DNA of 64,000 nt. Source: Mycobacterium bohemicum DSM 44277 (GTDB lineage: Bacteria; Actinomycetota; Actinomycetes; Mycobacteriales; Mycobacteriaceae). Shown here piece after piece: positions 34,340-43,528 of this stretch; the stretch's first letter is position 1, and each line of letters starts with the position of its first letter. The stretch is taken from assembly GCF_001053185.1 (NCBI RefSeq), contig NZ_CSTD01000005.1:248001-312000 (forward strand), written 5' to 3'. The position numbers and the translations under genes are program-made. The notes beneath the pieces are model-generated. The model searched no databases. It saw nothing but the letters and a program-made list of their open reading frames with translations, and was not told the DNA's origin.

Positions 34340-35662
34340 ATGAGCGAACCAGCCACCGTCGCGCCGGCGAGCCCGGTCGTCAAGCTGCCGCCGGCGCCCC
34401 ATGGCCCGAAGCTGTTGCGGGCCATCGGCTTTGCCATGTCACGGCGACGGGTCATGCAGCGGCTGGCGCGCCGCCACGGCGACGTCTTCTGCGTCAGCAG
34501 CCCCATCCACGGCCGCATCGCGGTGGTCTGTGACCCCCGGCTGGTCAAGCGGGTCTTCACCGCCGGCCCCGAGGAGCTCGGCAACATCCAGCCCAACCTG
34601 AGCCGGCTGTTCGGGTCGGGATCGGTCTTCGCGCTCGACGGCGACGAGCACCGGCAGCGGCGGCGGCTGCTGGCACCGCCGTTCCACGGCAAGAGCATCG
34701 CCAACTACGAGACCATCATCGAAGAAGAAACCCTGCGCGAGACCGCGAACTGGCCCGAGGGCCGGCAGTTCGCCACGCTGCCGTCGACGATGCGCATCAC
34801 GCTCAACGCCATCCTGCGCGCGGTCTTCGGCGCCGACGGCGCCGAGCTCGACGAGCTGCGCCGGCTCATTCCGCCGTGGGTCACGCTCGGTTCGAGGCTG
34901 GCGGTCCTGCCGAAACCGCGGCGCAATTTCCCGTTCAGCCCGTGGGGCCGGCTGGACCAATGGCGACGCGAGTACGACGTCATCATCGACAAGCTGATCG
35001 ACGCCGAGCTCTCCGATCCCGATTTCGCCACGCGAACCGATGTGCTCGCGATCATGCTGCGCAGCACCTACGAGGACGGCTCGAGCATGTCGCGCAAGGA
35101 CATTGGCGACGAGCTGCTCACCCTGCTGGCCGCCGGCCACGAGACCACCGCGTCGACGCTGGCGTGGGCGTTCGAGCGGCTGAGCCGGCATCCGGAGCTG
35201 CTGGCGGCGCTGGTCGAGGAGGCCGATGAGGGCGGCAGCCAGCTGCGGCAGGCGACCATCCTGGAGGTTCAGCGGTCCAGGACCGTCATCGACTTCGTCG
35301 CGCGCCGCGTCTACCCGGAGGTCTTCCAGCTGGGCGAGTGGGGCATCCCGCGCGGGGATTCGATCGCGGTGAGCATCGGGCAGATTCACGAGGATCCCGA
35401 CGTGTTTCCCGACCCCGACCGCTTCGATCCGCAACGCTACCTGGGCGCCAAGCCGCCGGCCTTCGGCTGGATTCCGTTCGGCGGCGGGGCCCGCCGGTGC
35501 GTGGGGGCGGTGTTCGCCAACATGGAGCTGGACGTGGTCCTGCGAACGGTGCTGCGCCACTTCACCATTGAAATCACGACCGCGCCCGACGAGGGACGGC
35601 ATTGCCGCGGCGTCGCCTATACGCCCAAGGACGGCGGGCGAATCACGGTGCGGCGCCGCTGA
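34340..35662 (+). CDS. cyp138: cytochrome P450 CYP138
   Basis: The 440-aa P450 matches Rv0136. The I-helix motif is LLAAGHETTASTLAW, the K-helix ExxR is EVQR, and the haem loop FGGGARRCVGAVF holds the Cys ligand. Also visible is FDPQRYLG in the meander. The substrate is unknown. I chose ATG 34340 (MSEPATVAP) because it matches the M. tuberculosis start and has GGGGAG nine bases upstream; ATG 34322 is possible. Confidence 0.94.
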   Translation: MSEPATVAPASPVVKLPPAPHGPKLLRAIGFAMSRRRVMQRLARRHGDVFCVSSPIHGRIAVVCDPRLVKRVFTAGPEELGNIQPNLSRLFGSGSVFALDGDEHRQRRRLLAPPFHGKSIANYETIIEEETLRETANWPEGRQFATLPSTMRITLNAILRAVFGADGAELDELRRLIPPWVTLGSRLAVLPKPRRNFPFSPWGRLDQWRREYDVIIDKLIDAELSDPDFATRTDVLAIMLRSTYEDGSSMSRKDIGDELLTLLAAGHETTASTLAWAFERLSRHPELLAALVEEADEGGSQLRQATILEVQRSRTVIDFVARRVYPEVFQLGEWGIPRGDSIAVSIGQIHEDPDVFPDPDRFDPQRYLGAKPPAFGWIPFGGGARRCVGAVFANMELDVVLRTVLRHFTIEITTAPDEGRHCRGVAYTPKDGGRITVRRR

Positions 35663-35681
35663 AGCCGGCTACAACGACGCG

Positions 35682-36197
35682 TCAGCTCCCGGCCGTCGTG
35701 CGTCGCGGCAGCTTCCAGCCGGGCCGCACGTAGTGGCAGGGGTAGCCGTTGGGGGAGCGCAGCAGGTAGTCCTGGTGCTCGGGCTCGGCCTCCCAGAAGT
35801 CCCCGGCGGGGCTGACCTCGGTCACCACCTTGCCCGGCCACAGGCCGGAGGCCTCGACGTCGGCGATGGTGTCCAGCGCGACGCGCTTCTGCTCGTCGTC
35901 GGTGTAGAAGATGGCGGAGCGATAGCTCTTACCGCGGTCGTTGCCCTGCCGGTCCTTCGTCGTCGGGTCGTGGATCTGGAAGAAGAACTCCAGCAGGGTG
36001 CGGTAGTCGGTGACCGAAGGGTCGTAGACGATTTCGACGGCCTCGGCGTGCGTGCCGTGATTGCGGTACGTCGCGTTGCGGACGTCCCCGCCGGTGTAAC
36101 CGACCCGGGTCGAGATCACCCCCGGCTGCTTGCGGATCAAGTCCTGCATGCCCCAGAAGCAGCCGCCGGCAAGGATCGCTTTGTGGGTGCTCGTCAT
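35682..36197 (-). CDS. msrA: peptide methionine sulfoxide reductase MsrA
   Basis: The 171-aa enzyme matches Rv0137c. The nucleophilic Cys is in the MsrA signature AGGCFWGMQDL near residue 13. Other conserved segments are TRVGYTGGDVRNATYRNHGTH (near residue 31) and EIVYDPSVTDYRTLLEFFFQIHD (near 54). It reduces methionine-S-sulfoxide. The protein ends in KLPRRTTAGS without an obvious C-terminal resolving Cys, so recycling may use another Cys or a thiol partner. Confidence 0.94.
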   Translation of the reverse strand: MTSTHKAILAGGCFWGMQDLIRKQPGVISTRVGYTGGDVRNATYRNHGTHAEAVEIVYDPSVTDYRTLLEFFFQIHDPTTKDRQGNDRGKSYRSAIFYTDDEQKRVALDTIADVEASGLWPGKVVTEVSPAGDFWEAEPEHQDYLLRSPNGYPCHYVRPGWKLPRRTTAGS

Positions 36198-36291
36198 GCT
36201 GTCCTCCTTGAGAAGTCGTCCGTGCAGAACCCGGCGACTTTGCCCAGGCTACACTCCGGCGGATGACGTGTGACGGCGCAAAGGAGCGTGC

Positions 36292-36801
36292 GTGACGGTT
36301 CGAGAGTTCACCCGCAGCGAGCTGGCTGAGGCCTTCGCGAAGTTCGAGGAGACGGTGGCCCGCGCCGCGCAGACGCGGGACTGGGACGCCTGGGTGGGGC
36401 AGTACACGCCGGACGTGGAGTACGTCGAACACGCGGCCGGCACCATGCACGGCCGGGACGAGGTGCGGGCCTGGATCCACGCGACCATGACCACGTTTCC
36501 CGGCAGCCACATGGTGTCGTTCCCGACGCTGTGGTCGGTCATCGACGAATCGACCGGGCGGATCATCTGCGAACTGGACAACCCGATGCGAGACCCCGGC
36601 GACGGATCCGTCATCAGCGCGACGAACATCTCCATCGTCACCTACGCCGGAGACGGTCAGTGGTGCCGGCAGGAGGACATCTACAACCCGCTGCGCTTCT
36701 TGCGGGCGAGCCTGAAGTGGTGCCGCAAGGCACAGGAACTGGGCACGCTCGACGACGACGCCGCGCGGTGGCTGAGCCAGAACGGCGGTGGGCAGCGATG
36801 A
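36292..36801 (+). CDS. SnoaL-like/NTF2-fold protein (Rv0138-like)
   Basis: The 169-aa protein belongs to the NTF2-like fold, with ARAAQTRDWDAWVGQYTPDV and GTMHGRDEVRAWIHATM typical of SnoaL-like domains. The substrate is unknown. It starts at GTG 36292. Its stop overlaps the start of the next gene by four bases (ATGA), so the two are coupled, as in Rv0138-Rv0139. Confidence 0.88.
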   Translation: MTVREFTRSELAEAFAKFEETVARAAQTRDWDAWVGQYTPDVEYVEHAAGTMHGRDEVRAWIHATMTTFPGSHMVSFPTLWSVIDESTGRIICELDNPMRDPGDGSVISATNISIVTYAGDGQWCRQEDIYNPLRFLRASLKWCRKAQELGTLDDDAARWLSQNGGGQR

Positions 36802-37832
36802 GCGCCAAAGCCAAACTCGTCATCGGCGCCAACGGATTTCTGGGTTCGCACGTGACCCGCCAGTTGGTCGCCAAGGGCGCGGCGGAGGGCTTCGAGGTGC
36901 GGGCGATGGTGCGCGCAGGCGCCAACACCCGCGCGATCGACGACCTGGCGCTCACCCGATTTCACGGCGACGTGTTCGACACCGACACCGTGGGTGAGGC
37001 GATGGACGGCGTCGACGACGTCTACTACTGCGTCGTGGACACGCGCGCGTGGCTGCGCGACACGTCGCCGTTGTTCCGCACCAACGTCGAGGGGTCGCGC
37101 AACGTCCTCGACGTCGCCGTCAACGCCGACCTGCATCGGTTCGTCTTCACCAGCACCTACGCGACGGTGGGGCGCCGGCACGGGCACGTGGCGACCGAGG
37201 ACGACGTCATCGGTACCCGCGGGCTCAGCGACTACGTGCGCTCGCGGGTCCAGGCCGAGAACCTGGTGATGCGCTACGTCGCCGAGGCGGGCCTGCCCGC
37301 GGTCGCGATGTGCGTGTCGACGACCTATGGCAGCGGCGACTGGGGCCGCACCCCGCACGGCGCGTTCATCGCCGGGGCGGTCTTCGGCAAGCTGCCCTTC
37401 CTGATGGAGGGCATCGAGCTGGAAGTCGTCGGCGTCGACGACGCCGCCCGCGCCATGATCCTGGCGGCCGAACGCGGGCGCGTCGGCGAGCGCTACCTCA
37501 TCAGCGAACGGATGATCCCGCTGAAGGAGGTGGTGGCGATCGCGGCCGACGAGGCCGGCGTGCCGCCGCCGCGGCGCTCGATCTCGGTGCCGACGCTGTA
37601 CGCCCTCGGCGCGCTGGGCAGCCTGCGGGCCCGCCTGTCCGACAAGGACGCCGAGCTGAGCCTGGCGTCGGTGCGCATGATGCGCGCCGAGGCCCCCGTC
37701 GACCACGGCAAGGCGGTGCGCGAGCTGGGCTGGCAGCCGCGCCCCGTCGAGGAGTCCATCCGCGAGGCGGCCCGGTTCTGGGCCGCGATGCGCGCCCCGA
37801 AGAAGACCGGCAGCCCCGCGCCCGCCGAATAA
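36798..37832 (+). CDS. NAD-dependent epimerase/dehydratase (extended SDR, Rv0139-like)
   Basis: The 344-aa protein begins with the Rossmann motif LVIGANGFLGSHVTRQL. The family YxxxK region is SDYVRSRVQAENLV, with Tyr and a shifted Arg/Lys context, so the catalytic Lys is not obvious. Later segments EVVGVDDAARAMILAAERG and ELGWQPRPVEESIREAARF are typical of dihydroflavonol-reductase-like extended SDRs. Substrate unknown. It is coupled to the SnoaL-like gene. Confidence 0.88.
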   Translation: MSAKAKLVIGANGFLGSHVTRQLVAKGAAEGFEVRAMVRAGANTRAIDDLALTRFHGDVFDTDTVGEAMDGVDDVYYCVVDTRAWLRDTSPLFRTNVEGSRNVLDVAVNADLHRFVFTSTYATVGRRHGHVATEDDVIGTRGLSDYVRSRVQAENLVMRYVAEAGLPAVAMCVSTTYGSGDWGRTPHGAFIAGAVFGKLPFLMEGIELEVVGVDDAARAMILAAERGRVGERYLISERMIPLKEVVAIAADEAGVPPPRRSISVPTLYALGALGSLRARLSDKDAELSLASVRMMRAEAPVDHGKAVRELGWQPRPVEESIREAARFWAAMRAPKKTGSPAPAE

Positions 37833-37913
37833 CCGGGAAGCGTTGGGCGCGCGCCGGCGTTGCACCACGTATTCGCGGCAATCGCGGTGTTCGCGCCCCA
37901 GGAGGAATCCACC

Positions 37914-38294
37914 ATGAGCCATCCGGAAATCAAGGAACCCAACGCCGGTCACCCGATCGCCATCGAACCGACCAGGGGACGGGTGCAGGTCCGCGTCAAC
38001 GGCGAGCTGATCGCGGACACCACGGCCGCGCTGGAGCTTCGCGAAGCGACTTTGCCTGCGGTGCAATACATTCCGATGAGCGACGTCGCGCAGGACAAGC
38101 TGGTCCGCACCGACACCGGCACGTACTGCCCGTTCAAGGGCGAAGCCAGCTACTACAGCGTGACCACCGCGGGCGGCGACACCGTCGACGACGTGATCTG
38201 GACCTACGAACAGCCCTACCCGGCCGTCGCGGCCATCGCCGGGCACGTCGCCTTCTACCCCAACAAGGCCGAAATCAGCGTCGCGTCTCAGTAA
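37914..38294 (+). CDS. DUF427 protein (Rv0140-like)
   Basis: The 126-aa protein is a DUF427 domain: GRVQVRVNGELIADTTAALE, TYCPFKGEASYYSV and VAFYPNKAEI. No function is established. AGGAGGAA before ATG 37914 fixes the start. Its last seven bases overlap the 3' end of the convergent gene. Confidence 0.9.
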   Translation: MSHPEIKEPNAGHPIAIEPTRGRVQVRVNGELIADTTAALELREATLPAVQYIPMSDVAQDKLVRTDTGTYCPFKGEASYYSVTTAGGDTVDDVIWTYEQPYPAVAAIAGHVAFYPNKAEISVASQ

Positions 38295-38725
38295 GGGATC
38301 CAGCCCGGCATCGCGGCCTCCTGCGCCCGGGTGTCGCTGTAGAGGCGCATCGAATTAATCACCCCGTCCCGGGTTTCGAAGATGCACACGAAGGGGTTGT
38401 CGTAGGCCACGCCGCCGGCCGTGGTGCCGTTGGCCTGTGCCTCGACGACCACCGTTTCGCCCTCGTTGACGCAGCAGACGAGATCGATGGTGACTTCGAG
38501 GACCTGCTTGCGTTGCTCGATCGCCCGCCGCAGGGTCGCCTTGTCGCACGAGGACCGGGTGTACAGGCTCCAGTACGTGAAGTCCTCGCTCAGCAGCGCG
38601 AAGCCCTCGTCCAGGTCCCCGCCGTCACTGATGCTTTCCAGGAACATCCACGCCAGTTCGCCTTGCGGGTCATCGAACGGCGTCGCCACACCGCAATATT
38701 GTCTTGGGACATCGTTAACGGTCAA
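38288..38725 (-). CDS. SnoaL/limonene-epoxide-hydrolase-like protein (Rv0141c-like)
   Basis: The 145-aa NTF2-fold protein has WMFLESISDGGDLDEGFALL and NPFVCIFETRDGVINSMRLY, typical of the SnoaL-like or limonene-1,2-epoxide hydrolase group. Substrate unknown. It matches Rv0141c in place. Only 23 bp separate its start from the divergent glycosylase gene. Confidence 0.86.
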   Translation of the reverse strand: MTVNDVPRQYCGVATPFDDPQGELAWMFLESISDGGDLDEGFALLSEDFTYWSLYTRSSCDKATLRRAIEQRKQVLEVTIDLVCCVNEGETVVVEAQANGTTAGGVAYDNPFVCIFETRDGVINSMRLYSDTRAQEAAMPGWIPY

Positions 38726-38748
38726 TCGCGGCAGCCGGAGAGTGAGCA

Positions 38749-39650
38749 GTGAACCTCGAGCGCACTGTCACCTTCGCCGGGCCGGCCAGCTTCGGGCACA
38801 CCCTGGCGCCGCTTCGCCGCGGGCCGCGCGATCCGTGCTTCCGGCTTCCCGGTGACGGCACCATCTGGCGGACCACCCTGTTGCCGAGCGGCCCGGTGAC
38901 GGCCCGGATCAGCCGCGTGGCCGCCGACGCCGCCCACTGCGCGGCGTGGGGCGGCGGCGCAACCGAATTCATCGAGACGCTGCCCGCGCTGCTGGGGGCC
39001 GACGACGACGCGGCCGGCTTCGCGCCGCGCGACCCGATCGTCGCCGCCGCGTCCCGCACCTGCGCCTGGGACGGACCGGGCTCGTGCTGGAAGCCCTCAT
39101 CCCGGCGATCATCGAGCAACGGGTGCCCGGGGCCGACGCGTTCCGCGCCTGGCGCCTGCTCGTGTCGAAGTACGGCACACCGGCGCCGGGACCCGCGCCC
39201 GCCGGGATGCGGGTGCCGCCGTCGGCCGACGCGTGGCGGTGCATCCCGTCCTGGGAATTCCACCGCGCCAACGTCGACCCGGGGCGCGCCCGCACCGTGG
39301 TGACGTGCGCCCAGCGGGCGGCGTCGCTGGAGCGGCTGGTCACGCGCACCTCCGCGCAGGCGCGCGAGGCGCTGATGTCACTGCCGGGGGTCGGGGTCTG
39401 GACGGCCGCCGAGACGGCGCAGCGCGCGTTCGGAGACGCCGACGCCGTCTCCGTGGGCGACTACCACATCCCCAAGATGATCGGGTGGACGCTGCTGGGC
39501 CGCCCCGTCGACGACGCGGGGATGCTCGAGTTGCTCGAACCGATGCGACCGCACCGCCATCGGGTGGTCCGCCTGCTCGAGGCCAGCGGCCTGGCCTACG
39601 AGCCGCGGCGTGGGCCCCGGCTGCCGGTGCAGCACATCGATTCGATGTGA
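38749..39650 (+). pseudogene. AlkA-like HhH-GPD DNA glycosylase (Rv0142-like) broken by an apparent 1-bp deletion
   Basis: The N-terminal frame starts at ATG 38749 (MNLERTVTFAGPASFGHTL) and ends similarity at IVAAASRT near 39055. The next frame resumes at LRLGRTGLVLEALIPAIIEQ and carries the helix-hairpin-helix region ALMSLPGVGVWTAAETAQRA, the aspartate-containing VGDYHIPKMIGWTLLG, and the stop at 39650. The length of 902 nt is one base short of whole codons. One C restored in 39051-39060 (GTCCCGCACC) would give about 300 residues. The intact enzyme would excise alkylated bases. Confidence 0.88.
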
Positions 39651-39727
39651 ACGCCCGGCGATTACCGGCCGCCGGCCCCGGGTATTCGGCGCGGGAAGAA
39701 ATTTGACGCGAACGCAGGAGTGAGAAG

Positions 39728-40276
39728 ATGACGCAGTTCACCATTCCGGGATTGACCGACAAACAGGGGGCTCGGCTCGCCGAACTTCTGCAAAAGCAAT
39801 TGAGCACCTACAACGACCTGCACCTGACCCTCAAGCACATCCACTGGAATGTGGTGGGGCCGAACTTCATTGGCGTGCACGAGATGGTCGACCCGCAAGT
39901 CGAGGCCGTGCGTGGATTCGCCGACGACGTCGCCGAGCGGATCGCCGCGCTGGGCGCGTCGCCGCAGGGCACGCCCGGCGCGATCATCAAGGACCGCACC
40001 TGGGACGACTACTCGGTCGGCCGCGACTGTGTGCAGGCGCACCTCGCGGCGCTCGATCTGGTCTACACCGGCGTCATCGAGGACATCCGCAAAGGCATCG
40101 AGGAGACCGAGGAGATCGACCCCGTCACCCAGGACATGCTGATCGGCCAGGCGGCCCGGCTGGAGAAGTTCCAGTGGTTCGTCCGGGCCCACCTGGAGAG
40201 CGCGGGCGGGCAGCTGAAGCACCAGGGCTCGACCACCGAAGAGGACGCCGCCAGCAGCGCGCGCAGCGCTTCGTAG
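39728..40276 (+). CDS. dps: Dps-family ferritin-like DNA-binding protein
   Basis: The 182-aa protein has the Dps core: LTLKHIHWNVVGPNFIGVHEMVDPQ carries ferroxidase-site His, Asp and Glu residues (near residues 35-60), and QWFVRAHLES closes the bundle. A charged, Ser/Ala-rich C-terminal tail (STTEEDAASSARSAS) resembles the tail region of mycobacterial Dps. It stores iron, detoxifies peroxide and may bind DNA. M. tuberculosis lacks Dps as I recall, so this is one of the genes marking a non-tuberculous species. GCAGGAG precedes the start. Confidence 0.93.
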   Translation: MTQFTIPGLTDKQGARLAELLQKQLSTYNDLHLTLKHIHWNVVGPNFIGVHEMVDPQVEAVRGFADDVAERIAALGASPQGTPGAIIKDRTWDDYSVGRDCVQAHLAALDLVYTGVIEDIRKGIEETEEIDPVTQDMLIGQAARLEKFQWFVRAHLESAGGQLKHQGSTTEEDAASSARSAS

Positions 40277-40295
40277 TCTTCCCGATCCCCGGGAT

Positions 40296-40329
40296 CCGAG
40301 TCGGCGCCCTCACCTGGGCCCCGACTCGG
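40296..40329. terminator. hairpin between dps and the convergent ClC gene
   Basis: CCGAGTCGG (40296-40304) and CCGACTCGG (40321-40329) form a 9-bp stem. It overlaps the stop codon of the ClC gene and could end both transcripts. Confidence 0.65.
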
Positions 40330-42337
40330 GCGTCCCGGAGGACGCTGTCCCGAAGCCATTTTTGGGAGCCAGGACGTTCACCCTGTCTCCGGCTGACAGC
40401 CGCACCGTGGCGTCGGCGTCGATGAGCTGCCGGTTGTGCAGGACGGAGACGGGCAGGTGCCCGGCCGGCCAGTCGATGTCGCGGACCACCCGGCCGACGG
40501 CCGCCGAGTCCGGGGTCAGGGTGTGTTCGACGATCTGGTATCCGGCCAGTTGGCTGCGTGGATCGTGCTCGGCCGCCTCGGATTGCGGGTTTGCCCATTG
40601 GGCGGCCCGGTGGCTGGCGGCGATCTCCGGTTCGGCCTGAAGGAGGTAGGCGTCGACCGCACGCAGCACGTCCTGGTTGGTCAGCCAGCCCTGCACGCGC
40701 CGGGCCTCGGTGTCGATCACCGGCAACCCGTCGCGGCCGTACAGAACCAGCTGGCGCAGCGCCTGGGCGAGGCTGTCGTTGGCGAACAGCGCCTGCGGTT
40801 CGCGGACCCGCGTGACCGGGCCGAGCAGGGTCGTCCAGTCCTGGTCGCCGGTCGCCGCCGCGCCGTCGGAGGGGGCAAGCTCCAGCGGGCCGGCAAACCG
40901 GTGCATGGCGTCGGCCGCGGTCAGGGCGGCGAACGCGTGGGTGGCCTTCGGGCGGTCGATGTCGATGCCGCGGCGCAGCAGTTTGGTGGTGTAGATGGTG
41001 CCGTAGGAAATCGCGCGCGACACGGTGGTGGCCACGGCCACGGCCAACATGACCGGCAGCGTGAGGCTGAAATCTCCGGTCATCTCGACCGTGCTGGCCA
41101 GCGAGGTCAGGGGGGCACGCGCGGCGGATGCGAACACCGCACCCATGCCGACGATCGCGTAGAGGGCGGGATGTCCGACGCCGGTGCCGATGGCCTGCTG
41201 CACGATCAGCCCGAATGCCATGCCCGACGTGGCCCCCACGAACAGCGAGGGGGCGAACACACCGCCCGAGCCGCCTATTCCGATGGTCAGGCTGCAGGCC
41301 AGCATCTTGCCCGCCGCGAGGACGAGCAGGAACCACAGCGCGTAGTGACCGGCGAAGGCGGCGTACATCACCGGGTAGCCCACCCCGTACAGCTGCGGCA
41401 CCGCGAGGAGTAGCAGGCCGAGCACGATTCCGCCGACCGCCGGACGCGCCCATTCCGGGCGGTTCCCCCAGAGGCGATCGCACACGTCCTCCGTCTTGTA
41501 CAGAACGGTCTTGAAGAGGATGCCCAGCAGACCGGCGAACGCGGCGAGGACGGCGATCAGGAGGTAGTTGGCGATGTGGTCCAGTTCGATTCCGGCGGGA
41601 AGCTGGGTGAGGAACGGGGCCGAGCCGAAGAAGACCCGCGCGATGACGTCGGCAATCATCGACGAGAGCATGATGGTGAAGATCGCCTCGACCGACAGTT
41701 CGCGCAGAATCAGTTCGACGGCGAAGAACACACCGGTGATCGGGGCGTTGAAGGTGGCCGAGATGCCGCCCGCCGCGCCGCATGCCACCAGTACGCGCAG
41801 CCGGTTCTCCGGCATCCGCACCCACTGACCGAGGCTGGACGCGAGCGCGGCACCGATCTGGACGATCGGCCCTTCCCGTCCGACGGACCCGCCGGTTCCG
41901 ATGCAGAGCGCCGAGGCCAACGCCTTCACCACGGTTACCTGCGGACGGATGCGGCCGCCGTTCTCCGCCACCGCGATCATCACTTCGGGAACGCCGTGGC
42001 CGCGGGCCTCCCGGGCGAACTTGGAGATCAGCGGCCCGTAGATCAGGCCACCGACGACGGGAATGACGACGAAGAATCCGATGCCCAGCCACGGCAGGTG
42101 GTCGCTGCCGACCCAGCCGTCCTGACCGAACTCGTTGTGTCCGGTCGCGAGCCAGGTGAAACCGTAGATCAGGTAGCGAAAGGCCGCCGCGCCGAGCCCG
42201 GCGCCGATTCCCACCACGATCGCGACGAAGAAGAGCCCGAGGCGGTTGCCGCGTAGCCAGCCGGCCATGGCCCACCATGCGCTGGTACCCCGTCGCGCAG
42301 CCGGTGCCCGATCAGCGGGCGCCTTCCCTTTCCCCAT
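40310..42337 (-). CDS. ClC-family chloride channel/antiporter with C-terminal CBS domains (Rv0143c-like)
   Basis: The 675-aa membrane protein has the ClC signatures GGSVGREGPIVQIG (with the gating Glu), FFAVELILRE and GGSGGVFAPSLFVGA. Around ten or more hydrophobic helices span residues 25-440. The cytoplasmic tail has CBS motifs, such as LVLYGRDGLPVIDTEARRVQGWLTNQDVL, spread over about 460-640. The gating Glu fits either a channel or an H+/Cl- exchanger; the sequence does not decide. ATG 42337 is preceded by GGAGGGTGAGGGA. Longer starts (42382) are possible. It is divergent from the pirin operon. Confidence 0.92.
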   Translation of the reverse strand: MGKGKAPADRAPAARRGTSAWWAMAGWLRGNRLGLFFVAIVVGIGAGLGAAAFRYLIYGFTWLATGHNEFGQDGWVGSDHLPWLGIGFFVVIPVVGGLIYGPLISKFAREARGHGVPEVMIAVAENGGRIRPQVTVVKALASALCIGTGGSVGREGPIVQIGAALASSLGQWVRMPENRLRVLVACGAAGGISATFNAPITGVFFAVELILRELSVEAIFTIMLSSMIADVIARVFFGSAPFLTQLPAGIELDHIANYLLIAVLAAFAGLLGILFKTVLYKTEDVCDRLWGNRPEWARPAVGGIVLGLLLLAVPQLYGVGYPVMYAAFAGHYALWFLLVLAAGKMLACSLTIGIGGSGGVFAPSLFVGATSGMAFGLIVQQAIGTGVGHPALYAIVGMGAVFASAARAPLTSLASTVEMTGDFSLTLPVMLAVAVATTVSRAISYGTIYTTKLLRRGIDIDRPKATHAFAALTAADAMHRFAGPLELAPSDGAAATGDQDWTTLLGPVTRVREPQALFANDSLAQALRQLVLYGRDGLPVIDTEARRVQGWLTNQDVLRAVDAYLLQAEPEIAASHRAAQWANPQSEAAEHDPRSQLAGYQIVEHTLTPDSAAVGRVVRDIDWPAGHLPVSVLHNRQLIDADATVRLSAGDRVNVLAPKNGFGTASSGTPESGPR

Positions 42338-42490
42338 TCCCTCACCCTCCCCGCCGTCGAAAATCGACGGATCTCCTGACAATCTCGGGATCGCGAATGC
42401 CGCGGCGCCCTCTCCCCAGCAAATATTGCACTATCACACGTTTTCGTCGCGCCGGAGGCCACTTCACCGGGGTCGGATCCGGGCGGGGGA

Positions 42491-42514
42491 ATAAACGGAC
42501 TCCAGTCCGGTTAT
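42491..42514. promoter_or_regulatory. 24-bp palindromic operator upstream of the pirin-TetR operon
   Basis: The arms ATAA-A-CGGACT and AGTCCG-G-TTAT surround a central CC; only one pair (42495/42510) mismatches. It lies about 30-50 bp before the pirin start and overlaps a TTATAT that could be the -10 element. The TetR gene of the same operon is the natural candidate to bind it. Confidence 0.65.
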
Positions 42515-42542
42515 ATCGGGCGTCCCGATCTTGGAGGTAGAC

Positions 42543-43526
42543 ATGCCCGCCGTCACCGCAAACACCCTGGCGTTGCCGCGCCTGCGCCCGGCCGGTCCCA
42601 CGGACACGGAGCGCCCGGTGCGGTCGATCACCACCGGTCCGCGCGGCTACGAGGGCGAGGGTTTCCCCGTCGTCCGGGCCTTCGCCGGGGTTCCCGCCGC
42701 GGCACTGGACCCATTCGTGCACATGGACCAGATGGGCGAGGTCGAATACCAGCCCGGGGAGCCGCGCGGCACCGACTGGCATCCCCACCGCGGCTTCGAG
42801 ACGGTCACCTACATGATCGACGGGAAGTTCGCCCACCAGGATTCGCACGGGGGTGGCGGCCTCATCACCGACGGGGGCACGCAGTGGATGACGGCCGGTT
42901 CGGGCATCCTGCACATCGAAACCCCGCCCGCCGAATTGGTGGACAGCGGCGGCCTCTTCCACGGCGTCCAGCTGTGGGTGAACCTGCCGAAGCGGGACAA
43001 GTTCGCCCCGCCCCGGTACCAGGCCATCGAGGGCGCCGATGTGCGGTTGCTGGCGTCCGACGACGGCGGCGCCCTGGTCCGGATCATCGCCGGCGATGTC
43101 GACGATCATCGCGGGCCCGGCATCACCCACACTCCGATCACGCTCGCGCACGCCACCATCGAGAGCGGGGCCCGGCTCAGCATTGCCTGGCGGCGGGATT
43201 TCAATGCGCTGGTTTATGTGCTGTCCGGCAGCGGATATGTGGGCCCGGCCGCCCACCCGATTCGGCAGGGTCAGTTGGCGGTGCTCGGACGCGGCGAGCG
43301 GATCACCGTCGGCGCGCATCCGGTACGGCAGTCATCGTCGGCAAACGCAATCGACGTGCTCCTCCTGGGCGGTCAACCGATTCGCGAGCCGGTATTCCAC
43401 TACGGACCATTCGTGATGAGCTCGCGGGCCGAATTGATCCAGGCAGTCGAGGACTATCAGGCCGGCAAACTCGGCAGTATTCCGCCAAATGCATTAATGC
43501 CGCACCGCGGCGGTGGCACACTTTAA
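42543..43526 (+). CDS. pirin-family bicupin protein
   Basis: The 327-aa protein has the pirin N-terminal cupin with metal-binding pattern GTDWHPHRGFETVTYMIDGKF (near residue 80) and ILHIETPP. A second cupin follows with LVYVLSGSGYVGPAAHPIRQGQ (near 224). Some pirins have quercetinase activity; others sense redox state through iron. The function here is open. TTGGAGGTAGAC gives the ribosome site. The TetR gene starts two bases after its stop. Confidence 0.9.
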   Translation: MPAVTANTLALPRLRPAGPTDTERPVRSITTGPRGYEGEGFPVVRAFAGVPAAALDPFVHMDQMGEVEYQPGEPRGTDWHPHRGFETVTYMIDGKFAHQDSHGGGGLITDGGTQWMTAGSGILHIETPPAELVDSGGLFHGVQLWVNLPKRDKFAPPRYQAIEGADVRLLASDDGGALVRIIAGDVDDHRGPGITHTPITLAHATIESGARLSIAWRRDFNALVYVLSGSGYVGPAAHPIRQGQLAVLGRGERITVGAHPVRQSSSANAIDVLLLGGQPIREPVFHYGPFVMSSRAELIQAVEDYQAGKLGSIPPNALMPHRGGGTL

Positions 43527-43528
43527 AG

